Position numbers and translations under genes: made by a program
In this document: positions 14,906-23,600 of the stretch, in pieces
How the letters are laid out: the number at the start of each line of letters is the position of its first letter
How positions within the stretch are numbered: the stretch's first letter is position 1
Assembly: GCF_007994075.1 (NCBI RefSeq)
Contig: NZ_VIWU01000001.1
Location: 2,790,001-2,854,000, forward strand
Direction: 5' to 3'
Length of the DNA stretch: 64,000 nt
DNA from: Pseudonocardia hierapolitana
GTDB taxonomy: Bacteria; Actinomycetota; Actinomycetes; Mycobacteriales; Pseudonocardiaceae
Notes under the pieces: generated by a model
The model's database searches: none
The model's input: the letters and a program-made list of their open reading frames with translations, nothing else
Told to the model about the DNA's origin: nothing

Positions 14906-16783
14906 ATGGGTGGATACGAGGACGTCTTCCGCGCCAGCACGGAAGATCCGGAGGGATTCTGGCTCGGTGCGGCGCAGGCGATCGACTGGCACGTGGCGCC
15001 CACCCGCGCGCTGGACGCATCCCGCCCGCCGTTCTACCGCTGGTTCCCCGACGGCGAGCTGAACGTCTGCCACAACGCCCTCGACCGGCACGTCGACGCG
15101 GGCCGCGGCGAGCAGGCGGCGTTGATCTACGACTCCCCCGTCACGGGCACCCGGCGCACCTACACCTACGCCCGGCTGCGCGACGAGGTGGCGCGCTTCG
15201 CGGGTGTGCTCGCCGGCCTCGGCGTCGGCCGCGGCGACCGCGTGGTGATCTACATGCCGATGGTGCCCGAGGCCGCGATCGCCATGCTCGCCTGCGCGCG
15301 GATCGGCGCCGTGCACTCGGTGGTCTTCGGCGGGTTCGCGCCGAAGGAGCTGGCCGTGCGCATCGACGACGCGGCGCCGTCGGTGATCGTCTCGGCGTCC
15401 TGCGGGATCGAGGGCAAGCGCGTGATCGAGTACAAGCCGCTGCTCGACGACGCGATCGAGCTCGCGGAGCGCAAGCCTGCGAAGCGCGTGATCCTGCAGC
15501 GCCCGCAGGCCGAGGCCGCCATGGGCCCCGACGACGTCGACTGGGCCGAGGCGATGGCGTCGGCCACGCCCGCCGACTGCGTGCCCGTCAAGTCCACCGA
15601 CCCGCTCTACATCCTCTACACGTCCGGCACCACGGGGAAGCCGAAGGGCGTGGTGCGCGACGGCGGCGGTCACGCGGTGGCGCTGCGCTGGTCGATGCCC
15701 AACGTGTACGCCGTCGACGCGGGCGAGACGATCTTCACGGCGTCCGACGTCGGCTGGGTCGTCGGGCACTCCTACATCGTCTACGCGCCCCTGCTCACCG
15801 GGGCCACCACCGTGCTCTACGAGGGCAAGCCGGTGGGCACGCCCGACGCGGGCCAGTTCTGGCGGGTGGTCGCCGAGTACGGCGTGAAGAGCCTCTTCAC
15901 CGCGCCCACCGCGTTCCGGGCGATCAAGAAGGAGGACCCGGACGGCGAGTTCACGCGCAAGCACGACATCTCGTCGCTGCAGTACCTCTTCCTCGCCGGC
16001 GAGCGCCTCGATCCGGAGACCCAGCGCTGGGCGTCGCAGCTGCTCCGCATCCCGGTGATCGACCACTGGTGGCAGACCGAGACCGGCTGGCCGATCGTCG
16101 CGAACCCCGCGGGCATCGAGCTCCTGCCGATCAAGCCCGGCTCACCGACCAAGCCGCTGCCGGGATGGGACGTGCAGGTCCTCGACCCTTCCGGCGCCCC
16201 GATGCCACCGGGTGCCGATGGCGCCATCGTCGTGAGGCTGCCGATGCCGCCCGGCTCGCTGCCCACGTTGTGGAACGACGACGACCGCTTCGTGGCGTCC
16301 TACATGTCCGCCTTCGACGGCTTCTACCTCACCGGCGACGGCGGGCACCTCGACGAGGACGGCTACCTCTACGTCATGGGCCGCACCGACGACGTGATCA
16401 ACGTGGCCGGGCACCGCCTGTCCACCGGCGGGATGGAAGAGGTCCTCGCCTCGCACCCCGACGTCGCCGAATGCGCCGTGATCGGGGTGGCCGACCCGCT
16501 GAAGGGACAGGTCCCACGGGGGTTCGTGGTGCTCAAGGCCGGTGTCGAGCGTGACGAGGACGAGGTTGCGGCCGAGCTCGTGCAGCTGGTGCGCGACCAG
16601 GTCGGGGCCGTGGCGAGCCTCAAGGACGTCGCGGTCGTGGCCGCCCTGCCCAAGACCCGCTCCGGCAAGATCCTCCGCAAGACGATGCGCGGTATCGCGG
16701 ACGGCGTCGACGAGCCGGTGCCGTCCACGATCGAGAGCGCCGAGGTGCTCGACGCGCTCCGCCCGGTGCTGCGTCGCGAGTAG
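14906..16783 (+). CDS. prpE: Propionyl-CoA synthetase
   Basis: A 625-residue ANL-superfamily enzyme whose length matches PrpE. N-terminal ACS-type segment (EDPEGFWLGAAQAIDWHVAP...FYRWFPDGELNVCHNALDRHV), AMP-binding motif YTSGTTGKPKGVVRDGGGHAVAL at about residue 238 (the VVRDGGG ending is typical of PrpE), DHWWQTETGWPI, YLTGDGGHLDEDGYLYVMGRTDD, and C-terminal PKTRSGKILRKTMR with the catalytic lysine that acetyltransferases can modify. It activates propionate, and probably acetate or 3-hydroxypropionate less well, to CoA thioesters. The start has an AGGAGG-like site in GGCGAGGAGGCCGGCGG. Confidence 0.88.
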   Translation: MGGYEDVFRASTEDPEGFWLGAAQAIDWHVAPTRALDASRPPFYRWFPDGELNVCHNALDRHVDAGRGEQAALIYDSPVTGTRRTYTYARLRDEVARFAGVLAGLGVGRGDRVVIYMPMVPEAAIAMLACARIGAVHSVVFGGFAPKELAVRIDDAAPSVIVSASCGIEGKRVIEYKPLLDDAIELAERKPAKRVILQRPQAEAAMGPDDVDWAEAMASATPADCVPVKSTDPLYILYTSGTTGKPKGVVRDGGGHAVALRWSMPNVYAVDAGETIFTASDVGWVVGHSYIVYAPLLTGATTVLYEGKPVGTPDAGQFWRVVAEYGVKSLFTAPTAFRAIKKEDPDGEFTRKHDISSLQYLFLAGERLDPETQRWASQLLRIPVIDHWWQTETGWPIVANPAGIELLPIKPGSPTKPLPGWDVQVLDPSGAPMPPGADGAIVVRLPMPPGSLPTLWNDDDRFVASYMSAFDGFYLTGDGGHLDEDGYLYVMGRTDDVINVAGHRLSTGGMEEVLASHPDVAECAVIGVADPLKGQVPRGFVVLKAGVERDEDEVAAELVQLVRDQVGAVASLKDVAVVAALPKTRSGKILRKTMRGIADGVDEPVPSTIESAEVLDALRPVLRRE

Positions 16784-16933
16784 CGGGGGGCGCTGTTCGC
16801 CGGACAGGACGGGGCGGGATGGAGCAATTCGTAGTCGGCCAGTAACGGATAGTGCTGCTGCGGAGCTAAACGTGCAGGCCGACGCTCCCCAACGGCGGCC
16901 GCTCCCCGCAGTACAGCGAGAGGACCCGCTCTC

Positions 16934-17464
16934 ATGTCCGTTACCCGACGCACCCGGCTGTCCCTGATCGCCGCCGCAGCCAGCGGCGCACTAGTCGTGA
17001 CGATGGCCGGCACCGCGCTGGCCTCCGAGGGTCTCGACCGCCCGAGCTGCGCCGACCTGGGCCTCCAGGACGCCGAGGCCGCCCTGGACGCGGTCGCCGC
17101 GCCCGAGCGGCTCCGGGTCGAGGACCTGTGCGAGTCGATCCCGGCCCTCCGGTCCAGCGGCGCCGCTGACGACGACCCCACGCCCGAAACCACTCCGGCG
17201 GCCGCCCCCGAGGAGGACGACGCCGACGGGGACGACGACGAGAAGGGCGACGCGGTCGGCGGCAGCGGCGACCGGGACTGCGCCGACTTCGACTCCCAGG
17301 CCGACGCGCAGGCCGCGTTCGAGGAGAGCGCGGGGGACGGCCCCGAGCGGCTCGACGCGGATGACGACGACATCGCCTGCGAGGACCACTTCGACACCGA
17401 GGACCAGCAGGTCGCGGTGTACCCGGAGGGCGGAGTGGCCACCGGCGGGCCTGCCCTGTCGTGA
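16934..17464 (+). CDS. Secreted protein with Excalibur calcium-binding domain
   Basis: A 176-residue protein. Signal peptide MSVTRRTRLSLIAAAASGAL to about residue 31 (TALA-SE). A first cysteine-containing segment (SCADLGLQDAEAALDAV...LCESIPALRSSG) is followed by an acidic disordered linker (EEDDADGDDDEKGDAVGG). Then comes an Excalibur domain, DRDCADFDSQADAQAAFEES...RLDADDDDIACE, with the paired cysteines and the D-x-D-x-D loop. Excalibur domains are extracellular calcium-binding modules. The stop overlaps the GTG of the decayed sortase gene, so the two were once a translation-coupled pair. Confidence 0.88.
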   Translation: MSVTRRTRLSLIAAAASGALVVTMAGTALASEGLDRPSCADLGLQDAEAALDAVAAPERLRVEDLCESIPALRSSGAADDDPTPETTPAAAPEEDDADGDDDEKGDAVGGSGDRDCADFDSQADAQAAFEESAGDGPERLDADDDDIACEDHFDTEDQQVAVYPEGGVATGGPALS

Positions 17465-17899
17465 CCGGCGCCCGTCTGCGAGCCGTGCTCGTGGGGGCCG
17501 CCGTCGCCCTGCTCGCGGCGTGCGGCCGGTGCCCTCGAGGTGCCCCCGGACGCCCTCACGGCCGGCTGGTTCACCCTCGCCCCCACTCCGGGGTCCCCCG
17601 GACCGGCCGTCATCGCGGGGCACGTCGACTACGAGGGCGTGCCCGGGGTCTTCCAGCGCCTGGGCGAGCTGGAGCCGGGAGACGAGGTGACCGTCGTCCG
17701 CGCCGACGGCTCGACGGCGGTGTTCTCGACCTACCTCGTGGAGCGCTTCGCGAAGGCGCGGTTCCCGACCGAACGCGTCTACGGCAACACCGCAGGCCCC
17801 GAGCTGCGGCTCATCACCTGCGGCGGCGCGTTCGACACCGGGACGGGCCACTACCACGACAACGTCGTGGCGTACGCGCGGCTGGTGAGGGTCGCCTGA
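17461..17899 (+). pseudogene. Class F sortase, internally deleted and frameshifted
   Basis: The gene starts at GTG 17461, overlapping the Excalibur stop. It encodes a lipoprotein-like N-terminus (RAVLVGAAVALLAACG) and then changes frame near 17525-17530. The downstream frame resumes at ALEVPPDALTAGWFTLAP and continues through AGHVD (catalytic His), FSTYLVERF and LITCGG (catalytic Cys) to GHYHDNVVAYARL. The ~60 residues normally between the anchor and LEVPP are missing. In family members the HY-R-DN arginine is catalytic; here it reads HYHDN. Deletion, frameshift and the lost arginine together argue for an inactive remnant. Confidence 0.75.
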
Positions 17900-17935
17900 G
17901 TATCCGCCCCTGCGGCGGCGGTGGACGATGGAGCG

Positions 17936-18136
17936 ATGAAGGTCGCCGTCGACTTCGATCTCTGCGAGTCCAACGCCGTCTGCATGGGCATCGTCCCCGA
18001 GGTGTTCGAGGTGCGGGAGGACGACTTCCTCTACATCCTCGACGAGAACCCTCCGGAGGAGCTCCGGCCGCGGCTCGAGCAGGCCGTTGCCGCGTGTCCG
18101 CGCGCGGCCATCAGCCTCGTCGAGGACGAGGGTTAG
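17936..18136 (+). CDS. Small ferredoxin, probably [3Fe-4S]
   Basis: A 66-residue protein from ATG at 17936. Cysteines are at LCESNAVC (C-x5-C) and in AACPRAA near the C-terminus. This is the three-cysteine pattern of actinobacterial ferredoxins that serve cytochrome P450s and Rieske oxygenases, with the conserved PEVFEV stretch between. The second cysteine of a four-cysteine set is absent, which favours a 3Fe-4S cluster. No P450 is adjacent; the next gene is an acyl-CoA ligase 200 bp downstream. Confidence 0.85.
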   Translation: MKVAVDFDLCESNAVCMGIVPEVFEVREDDFLYILDENPPEELRPRLEQAVAACPRAAISLVEDEG

Positions 18137-18336
18137 CCGGGGCAGCGGGACGCCCGGTGGCGGTCGCCACGAGCAGCACGCCAGCGCGACCGCCGCCGTG
18201 ATGGCGTACGGCTGATCACTGCCACGGCACGATCGACGTCACGGGGATCGGTATCGCCGGGGCCGGAACCGGGTTCGGTGGTTGTCGAGCCGCCCGGGAG
18301 CACCGAGGATCGGGGCACCCCGCGCAAGGAGGCGAG

Positions 18337-19944
18337 ATGACCGCCGTCTGGCACACCCCACTCACCCCGCTGGCGTTCCTGCAGCGCTCGGCAGAGGTCT
18401 TCCCCGACAAGACCGCGATCGTCTACGGCGACCGCAGGCAGACCTACGCGCAGTTCGCCGCTGAGGTCACGCGGGTGGCCCACGCGCTGCGCGGTTCCGG
18501 GATCGGCCCGGGCGACCGGGTGGCCTACCTGCTCCCCAACGTCCCCGAGATGCTGGTGGCCCACTTCGCCGTGCCGCTCGCGGGCGCCGTGCTCGTCGCG
18601 ATCAACACGCGGCTCGCCACCGAGGAGGTGCGCTACATCCTCGACCACTCCGGGGCGAAGCTCCTGGTCGTCGACGCGGCGCTCTACCCGACGGTGGCGT
18701 CGCTCTCACGCCGGCTCGAGACGGTCGAGGAGATCGTCACGATCGTCGACCCGGCCAACCCGGGCGACGGCACCGGCAGCGGTGTCACCTACGACGACCT
18801 GCTCGCCCGGGGCAACGACGAGCCGCTGGCCTGGGAGGTCGCGGACGAGAACGCCTGCATCTCGATCAACTACACGTCGGGGACGACGGGGCGGCCGAAG
18901 GGCGTGCAGTACTCGCACCGCGGCGCGTACCTGAACTCCTTCGGCGAGGTCGTGCACTCGGGGCACACGTTCGACAGCGTCTACCTCTGGACGCTGCCGA
19001 TGTTCCACTGCAACGGCTGGTGCACCCCGTGGGCGCTCACCGCCATGGGCGGCACGCACGTGTGCCTGCGCGAGGTGCGCGGCGACGTCGTCTGGCGGCT
19101 CATCCGGGAGCACGGCGTGACGCACCTCAACGGCGCGCCCACCGTCGTCACCACGATCCTGCGTGCTCCGGAGGCGGGCGATCTGGAGCACCCGATCACG
19201 ATCACGACGGCGGGCGCCCCGCCCAGCCCCACGACCATCGGCCACGCCGAGCGGATGGGCTTCCGGATCGTGCACGTCTACGGGCTCACCGAGACCTACG
19301 GGCCGTACTCGGTGAACCAGTACCAGCGCTCGTGGGACGACCTCCCACCCGAGGAGCGGGCGAGGATGCAGGCCCGCCAGGGCGTCGGGATGGTCTGCGC
19401 CGACAAGGTGCGCGTGGTGGACGAGCGGATGAACGACGTCCCCGCCGACGGCACCACGATGGGCGAGGTCGTGATGCGCGGCAACAACGTGATGCTCGGC
19501 TACTTCGACGACCCGGCCGCCACCGAGAAGGCGTTCGCAGGCGGCTGGTTCCACTCGGGCGACCTCGGCGTCCTGCACCCGGACGGCTACGTGGAGCTGC
19601 GCGACCGCGCCAAGGACGTGATCATCTCCGGCGGCGAGAACATCTCGACGATCGAGGTCGAGCAGGCCGTGGTGTCCCACCCGGCGGTGCTGGAGGCGGC
19701 CGTCATCGGCGTGCCGGACGAGCAGTGGGGCGAGCGCCCCAAGGCGTTCGTGGTGCTCGCCGAGGGCCAGACCGCCACCCCGGACGAGCTGATCGAGCAC
19801 GTGAAGAGCCGCATCGCGCGGTTCAAGGCGCCGAAGACCGTCGAGCTGGTGGAGCAGCTGCCGAAGACGTCCACGGGCAAGGTGCAGAAGTTCGAGCTGC
19901 GCGAGAAGGAGTGGGCGGGGCACACGGCCCGCATCCGCGGCTGA
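18337..19944 (+). CDS. Acyl-CoA synthetase (medium/long-chain, FadD-like)
   Basis: A 535-residue ANL enzyme from ATG at 18337 with AAGGAGGCGAG upstream. Motifs: SINYTSGTTGRPKGVQYSHRG (AMP/ATP binding), LPMFHCNGWCTPW (acyl-pocket motif typical of AlkK-like medium-chain ligases), HVYGLTETYGPYSVNQ, GWFHSGDLGVLHPDGYVELRDRAKDVIISGGENIS, and PKTSTGKVQKFELRE with the catalytic lysine. It activates a carboxylic acid to its CoA thioester for beta-oxidation or lipid synthesis. The substrate cannot be read from the sequence. Confidence 0.9.
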   Translation: MTAVWHTPLTPLAFLQRSAEVFPDKTAIVYGDRRQTYAQFAAEVTRVAHALRGSGIGPGDRVAYLLPNVPEMLVAHFAVPLAGAVLVAINTRLATEEVRYILDHSGAKLLVVDAALYPTVASLSRRLETVEEIVTIVDPANPGDGTGSGVTYDDLLARGNDEPLAWEVADENACISINYTSGTTGRPKGVQYSHRGAYLNSFGEVVHSGHTFDSVYLWTLPMFHCNGWCTPWALTAMGGTHVCLREVRGDVVWRLIREHGVTHLNGAPTVVTTILRAPEAGDLEHPITITTAGAPPSPTTIGHAERMGFRIVHVYGLTETYGPYSVNQYQRSWDDLPPEERARMQARQGVGMVCADKVRVVDERMNDVPADGTTMGEVVMRGNNVMLGYFDDPAATEKAFAGGWFHSGDLGVLHPDGYVELRDRAKDVIISGGENISTIEVEQAVVSHPAVLEAAVIGVPDEQWGERPKAFVVLAEGQTATPDELIEHVKSRIARFKAPKTVELVEQLPKTSTGKVQKFELREKEWAGHTARIRG

Positions 19945-20024
19945 GCGCCCCCCGAGTCGCGGTCTCGGTGCACGCGAGTCGCGGGGTCGCCTTGCTCACA
20001 CCGGCCGGGACCCCGGACACCGCT

Positions 20025-20030
20025 TAGCAT
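20025..20030 (+). promoter_or_regulatory. Putative -10 hexamer for a leaderless transcript
   Basis: TAGCAT, seven bases, then the ATG at 20038, with no ribosome binding site. Confidence 0.5.
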
Positions 20031-20037
20031 TGCTCAT

Positions 20038-21207
20038 ATGGCTCGTCCCGTACGAGCGGCCGTCGGCGCCGTCACGACGACGACGGCGTCCGTGCTGCCG
20101 GTGTTCCTGACCGGCGCGCTGACCGTGCAGATCTCCGCCGAACTGGGGTTCGACCCGGCGGGCCTCGGGCTCGTCGTCGCGCTGTACTTCGGGATCAGCG
20201 CGCTGGCCTCGCTGCCGTGCGGATGGCTGGTCGAGCGGTACGGCTCCGGCCCGACGAGCCGGATCGCGGTAATCGGTGTCGCGTGCGCGATGTCGGCGAT
20301 CGCGGCGTTCGCCCGCTCCTACCCGACGCTGGTGGCCCTGCTGCTGTGCTGCGCGTGGTGCAACGTGCTCGGCCAGCTCTCGTCGAACCTGACGCTCGCC
20401 CGGCACGTGCCGGCCACGCGGCTCGGGCTCTCCTTCGGCATCAAGCAGGCCGCGATCCCGATCGCGACGCTGCTGTCGGGCGCGGCCGTGCCGGCGATCG
20501 CGCTGACGATCGGCTGGCGGTGGGCGTACGTGATCGGGACGGGGCTCGCCCTGGGCGCGCTCCTGCTGACGCCGCGCGGTTCGGACGGCCGGGAGCGGGC
20601 CTCCGCGGCGCGGGGCGACCGGGCGACCGGAGCGCTGAGCGTCATCGGGGTGGCAGCCGGGTTCGGCGCGGGCGCCGCGACGGCGCTCGGGATCTTCCTG
20701 GTGGCGGCGGCCGTCGACCGCGGCATCGACGCCGGCCTCGCCGGGCTCACGCTGACGATGGGCAGCATCGTCGGCCTGACGTTGCGGCTGGTCAACGGAT
20801 GGCTCGCCGACCGGAGGCCGGGCGGGCACATCGCGGTCGTCGCCGGGAGCCTCATGCTCGGCGCCGGCGGGGTCGTCCTGCTGGCGGTGCCGGGCTCGCT
20901 CGCGCTCGTGACCGGCACCGTGCTCGCCTTCGGGCTCGGCTGGTCGTGGCCGGGCCTGCTGCAGTTCGCGGTCGTGCGGCTGCACCCGGAGGCGCCCGCG
21001 GCGGCCACGTCGATCGTGCAGGTCGGGGTGTACGGCGGCGGGTTCGTCGGGCCGATCGCGTTCGGGTTCATCGCCGCGCACGCGTCGTTCCCGGTGGCGT
21101 GGCTGGCCAGCGCGGCCGCGATGCTGCTCGCCGGCGTCCTCATGGTGGTCGGCAGGCGGATGCTGATCGCCCACCGCGCCACCGTTGCACCCCTCGCGAC
21201 TTCCTAG
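20038..21207 (+). CDS. MFS transporter
   Basis: A 389-residue protein with about 12 hydrophobic segments and the MFS motif-A-like loops LPCGWLVERYGSG and VNGWLADRRPGGH after helices 2 and 8. This resembles the CynX/NimT-like and general DHA-type actinobacterial carriers of ~390 residues. No substrate can be assigned: the nearest upstream gene is the acyl-CoA ligase, but separate leaderless transcription is likely. Confidence 0.85.
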   Translation: MARPVRAAVGAVTTTTASVLPVFLTGALTVQISAELGFDPAGLGLVVALYFGISALASLPCGWLVERYGSGPTSRIAVIGVACAMSAIAAFARSYPTLVALLLCCAWCNVLGQLSSNLTLARHVPATRLGLSFGIKQAAIPIATLLSGAAVPAIALTIGWRWAYVIGTGLALGALLLTPRGSDGRERASAARGDRATGALSVIGVAAGFGAGAATALGIFLVAAAVDRGIDAGLAGLTLTMGSIVGLTLRLVNGWLADRRPGGHIAVVAGSLMLGAGGVVLLAVPGSLALVTGTVLAFGLGWSWPGLLQFAVVRLHPEAPAAATSIVQVGVYGGGFVGPIAFGFIAAHASFPVAWLASAAAMLLAGVLMVVGRRMLIAHRATVAPLATS

Positions 21208-21259
21208 CACCAGTGCCGGATTCCGTGACCATGGTGGACGGCACCGCCGGGCCCGTTCG

Positions 21260-21282
21260 GCCCTGGCCGCGCGCGCCAGGGC
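21260..21282. terminator. Hairpin terminator between convergent genes
   Basis: GCCCTGGC and GCCAGGGC form a perfect 8-bp stem with a 7-base CG loop, between the MFS gene (ends 21207) and the lipoprotein gene (ends 21361). Confidence 0.6.
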
Positions 21283-21360
21283 GCCGCAAGCTCGGTCAGC
21301 GCGGGCACAGATGGGTGGTCGCCGCGAACACGACCTTTTGTGCTGACTCGAGGCCGATCC

Positions 21361-21531
21361 CTACTCGGACGGCGCGGCGGTGGTGGCGGGTGCCGCGGTC
21401 GTCGCCGGTGCAGGGGTGGACGTGACGACCGGTTCCGCCGGTGCGGGTCGACCCGCGATCGTCGTGGTCCCACACCCCACCAATGCGGCGAGGATGAGAA
21501 CTGCGAGGACGGCGTGCGCTTCGGCGTTCAC
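21361..21531 (-). CDS. Short lipoprotein-like peptide
   Basis: A 56-residue product read from GTG at 21531 to TAG at 21361-21363. The N-terminus VNAEAHAVLAVLILAALVGCG has a hydrophobic core ending in a lipobox-like LVGC. The mature part is a Thr/Ala/Pro-rich tail (VVTSTPAPATTAAPATTAAP). The start overlaps the upstream gene stop by GTGA, as in several real pairs in this window, which supports translation. No function can be proposed beyond a small surface-anchored peptide. Confidence 0.55.
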   Translation of the reverse strand: MNAEAHAVLAVLILAALVGCGTTTIAGRPAPAEPVVTSTPAPATTAAPATTAAPSE

Positions 21532-21830
21532 GACCGGCCTTCCCGTTCCCGCGCTTCCCGCATCAGCTCGCGCACGGCCGGAGCGAACAGGGCGGCAATC
21601 TTGCTGCGCTGCGCCCCGCCCGACGGTGGCGCGTCGTCCACTACGCGGCGGACGTATTCGGCCGACCGTCGTTCCGCCTCGGTCTCGGCGCTCTCGCTCT
21701 GCGCCGCGTCGTCGCGGTTCATCGGTCGGCCTTCACCCAGTCGGCGCATCCCTGCGGGTAGTGCGGCTGGCCGTGCCCCTGCTGCGGGGTGCTGGCCGTG
21801 CGGGGGGCCGCCGTGCTGTGGGTAGTTCAT
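21528..21830 (-). CDS. Small hypothetical protein
   Basis: A 100-residue protein from ATG at 21830 with AGGAG five bases upstream. The N-terminal third is His/Gly/Pro-rich (MNYPQHGGPPHGQHPAAGAR). The C-terminal two thirds are charged helix (SESAETEAERRSAEYVRRVV, then AALFAPAVRELMREAREREG). No cysteine, membrane segment or known motif. It precedes and overlaps the lipoprotein-like gene and follows another small hypothetical gene, forming a compact minus-strand group with the look of accessory DNA. Confidence 0.6.
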   Translation of the reverse strand: MNYPQHGGPPHGQHPAAGARPAALPAGMRRLGEGRPMNRDDAAQSESAETEAERRSAEYVRRVVDDAPPSGGAQRSKIAALFAPAVRELMREAREREGRS

Positions 21831-21879
21831 CGCACTCCTGTCGGGGGACGCTGATGAGGGGGGAGCCGCCGGTGGGCGT

Positions 21880-22233
21880 TCATCGCTTGTCCCCGTCGGT
21901 GCCGGTGGCGGCGCCGTTAACGGCCATGAGCCGCCGTGCGGTGACCCGCGCCCGGATGTTGTCGCGGGCCGGCAACGCCAACGCGCCGTCAGGGCACGGC
22001 CGCGGGGTATGCCGGTAGCCGGTGCCGGGCCGGGTGTACGCGGCGCACATGCCGTGGGAGTCGGCCACGTGCAGAGCTAGCAGGGTGGTGAGAGCGAACG
22101 GGTTGTTCCCCAACTCCCGCGCGAGTCGCCCGTCATCCGCGTTGTGCGCGACCGGAGGCCGGGGGGAAGCCCTCCATGCACGTAGGCGACGTCCTAACCG
22201 CGCATGCCGTCCAGCAGCAGGCGCAGGGTGCAC
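21880..22233 (-). CDS. Small hypothetical protein with HGMC / RPGTGY motif
   Basis: The stop is at 21880. The convincing part starts around DDGRLARELGNNPFALTTLLALHVADSHGMCAAYTRPGTGYRHTPRPCPDGALALPARDNIRARV. The pattern HVxDxHGMCxxxxRPGTG...PCP recurs in actinobacterial proteins of unknown role. The 5' end is uncertain: the ATG at 22233 overlaps the CinA-like gene by 40 bases and its first ~30 residues look like shadow, while a TTG near 22112 would give a protein beginning LGNNPF. Function unknown. Confidence 0.5.
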   Translation of the reverse strand: MHPAPAAGRHARLGRRLRAWRASPRPPVAHNADDGRLARELGNNPFALTTLLALHVADSHGMCAAYTRPGTGYRHTPRPCPDGALALPARDNIRARVTARRLMAVNGAATGTDGDKR

Positions 22234-22697
22234 TCCGCGGAGCGGGCGCAGATCTCGCTCGGTTCACCGTCGAGGTCGAGGCGTTGCACGCGGATGCCGG
22301 ACCCGTCGTCGACGGCCACGTAGACGGTGCCCGGCTCCTGCCCGTCCTGCGCCGACGGTCCGCCCGAGCCGGTCACGGCCACGGCGACGTCCGCAGCGAG
22401 CAGCCGGCGGACCCCGGACGCCATCGCCTGGGCGGCTTCGGCGCTCACGACCGGCCCGTCGGGGACGTCCAGCACGGCGTGCTTGACCTCGCTGGAGTAG
22501 GCCACGAGCGATCCGCGGAACCACGCGCTGGCCGCGTAGGCCGCGGCGAGCGCGGTGGCCACCATGCCGCCGGTCAGCGACTCGGCCACGGCGACGGTGA
22601 GGCCACGGCGACGAGCCTCCTCCGAGATCTCGTCCGCAACCTGATCCCGGCCCTCGCTCTGCATCCGCCCCCAATACCCGCGCGCGCCGCCGGTCAT
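22194..22697 (-). CDS. CinA C-terminal domain (nicotinamide-nucleotide amidase-like) protein
   Basis: A 167-residue protein from ATG at 22697, which overlaps the DUF72 stop by ATGA. The CinA C-terminal motifs are present: LTVAVAESLTGGMVATALAA, WFRGSLVAYSSEVKHAVLDV, VVSAEAAQAMASGVRRLLAADVAVAVTGSGGPSAQDGQEPGTVYVAV, and CARSAECTLRLLLDGM. This PncC-type domain deamidates NMN to nicotinate mononucleotide. The N-terminal molybdopterin-binding-like domain of full CinA is absent, as in many actinobacteria. Translation is coupled to DUF72. Confidence 0.88.
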   Translation of the reverse strand: MTGGARGYWGRMQSEGRDQVADEISEEARRRGLTVAVAESLTGGMVATALAAAYAASAWFRGSLVAYSSEVKHAVLDVPDGPVVSAEAAQAMASGVRRLLAADVAVAVTGSGGPSAQDGQEPGTVYVAVDDGSGIRVQRLDLDGEPSEICARSAECTLRLLLDGMRG

Positions 22698-23575
22698 GCG
22701 GCGAGGCGCCGCTCCAGTGCGATGGCGTCGAACGGCGCGTGCACCTTGGCGTCGTTGTCGAAGTACACGAAGACGTCCCGGCCGGTCGGCTCGACGGGCC
22801 CGGCGGGAGCCACCGTGAACTCACCGGTCGGTGCGTCCCCCGCACGCCAGGCCCGCACCTTCGCCGCCCAGGCGTCGAGGGCCTCGGCGGTGTAGCCGCT
22901 GGTGTAGAGCTCGGTGTCGCCGTGCAGCCGGACGTAGACGAAGTCGGCGGTCACGTCCTCCAGGTGCGGCCACGTGCCCGCCGTGTCGGCCACCACGAGC
23001 GCCACGTCCTGCTCCCGCAGCAGCTCCACGAACCCGGTCCGGCAGAACGTCGGGTGTCGCACCTCGAGCGCGTGCCGCAGCGGCCGGTCGGCGTCGGTCT
23101 CGGTGTGCGCGCGGCCCTCGAGCCGCTCGTCGTGCCGTTTCGCGAGCTCGGCGGCGGCCCCGGTGCTGCGCGGCAGCATCGCGAGGAAGGGCTCGATGCG
23201 CGCGGGGTCGAACGGCATGCGCGGCGGCAGCTGCCACAGCACCGGTCCGAGCTTCGGGCCGAGCGCCAGGACGCCGGAGGCGAAGAAGTTGGCCAGCGGC
23301 GTCTCGATGTCGCGCAGCTGCTTGAGGTGGGTGATGAACCGCCCACCCTTCACCGAGAAGAGGAACCCGTCGGGTGTCTCGGCGACCCAGGCGCGGTAGG
23401 ACTCGGGGCGCTGCAGCGAGTAGAACGAGCCGTTGATCTCGATGCTGCTCACCTGCCGCGACAGGTACTCCAGCTCGCGGCGCTGGGCCAGGCCCTGCGG
23501 GTAGAACGTGCCCCGCCACGGTGGGTAGCGCCACCCCGACGTCCCGATCCAGACCCGTGCCACCCGCGCGAGCAT
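22694..23575 (-). CDS. DUF72 (YecE-like TIM-barrel) protein
   Basis: A 293-residue protein from ATG at 23575. Family marks: VWIGTSGWRYPPWRGTFYPQGL at the N-terminus, EINGSFYSLQRPESYRAWVAETPDGFLFSVKGGRFITHLKQLRD, LGPVLWQLPPRMPFD, ALEVRHPTF and FVYVRLHGD, with YFDNDAKVHAPFDA near the end. DUF72 proteins adopt a TIM barrel of unknown catalytic role, and some have been proposed to act in nucleic-acid metabolism. It is first in a two-gene unit with the CinA-like gene. Confidence 0.88.
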   Translation of the reverse strand: MLARVARVWIGTSGWRYPPWRGTFYPQGLAQRRELEYLSRQVSSIEINGSFYSLQRPESYRAWVAETPDGFLFSVKGGRFITHLKQLRDIETPLANFFASGVLALGPKLGPVLWQLPPRMPFDPARIEPFLAMLPRSTGAAAELAKRHDERLEGRAHTETDADRPLRHALEVRHPTFCRTGFVELLREQDVALVVADTAGTWPHLEDVTADFVYVRLHGDTELYTSGYTAEALDAWAAKVRAWRAGDAPTGEFTVAPAGPVEPTGRDVFVYFDNDAKVHAPFDAIALERRLAA

Positions 23576-23600
23576 TCCAGGGCAGGGGCAGGATGGCCGG

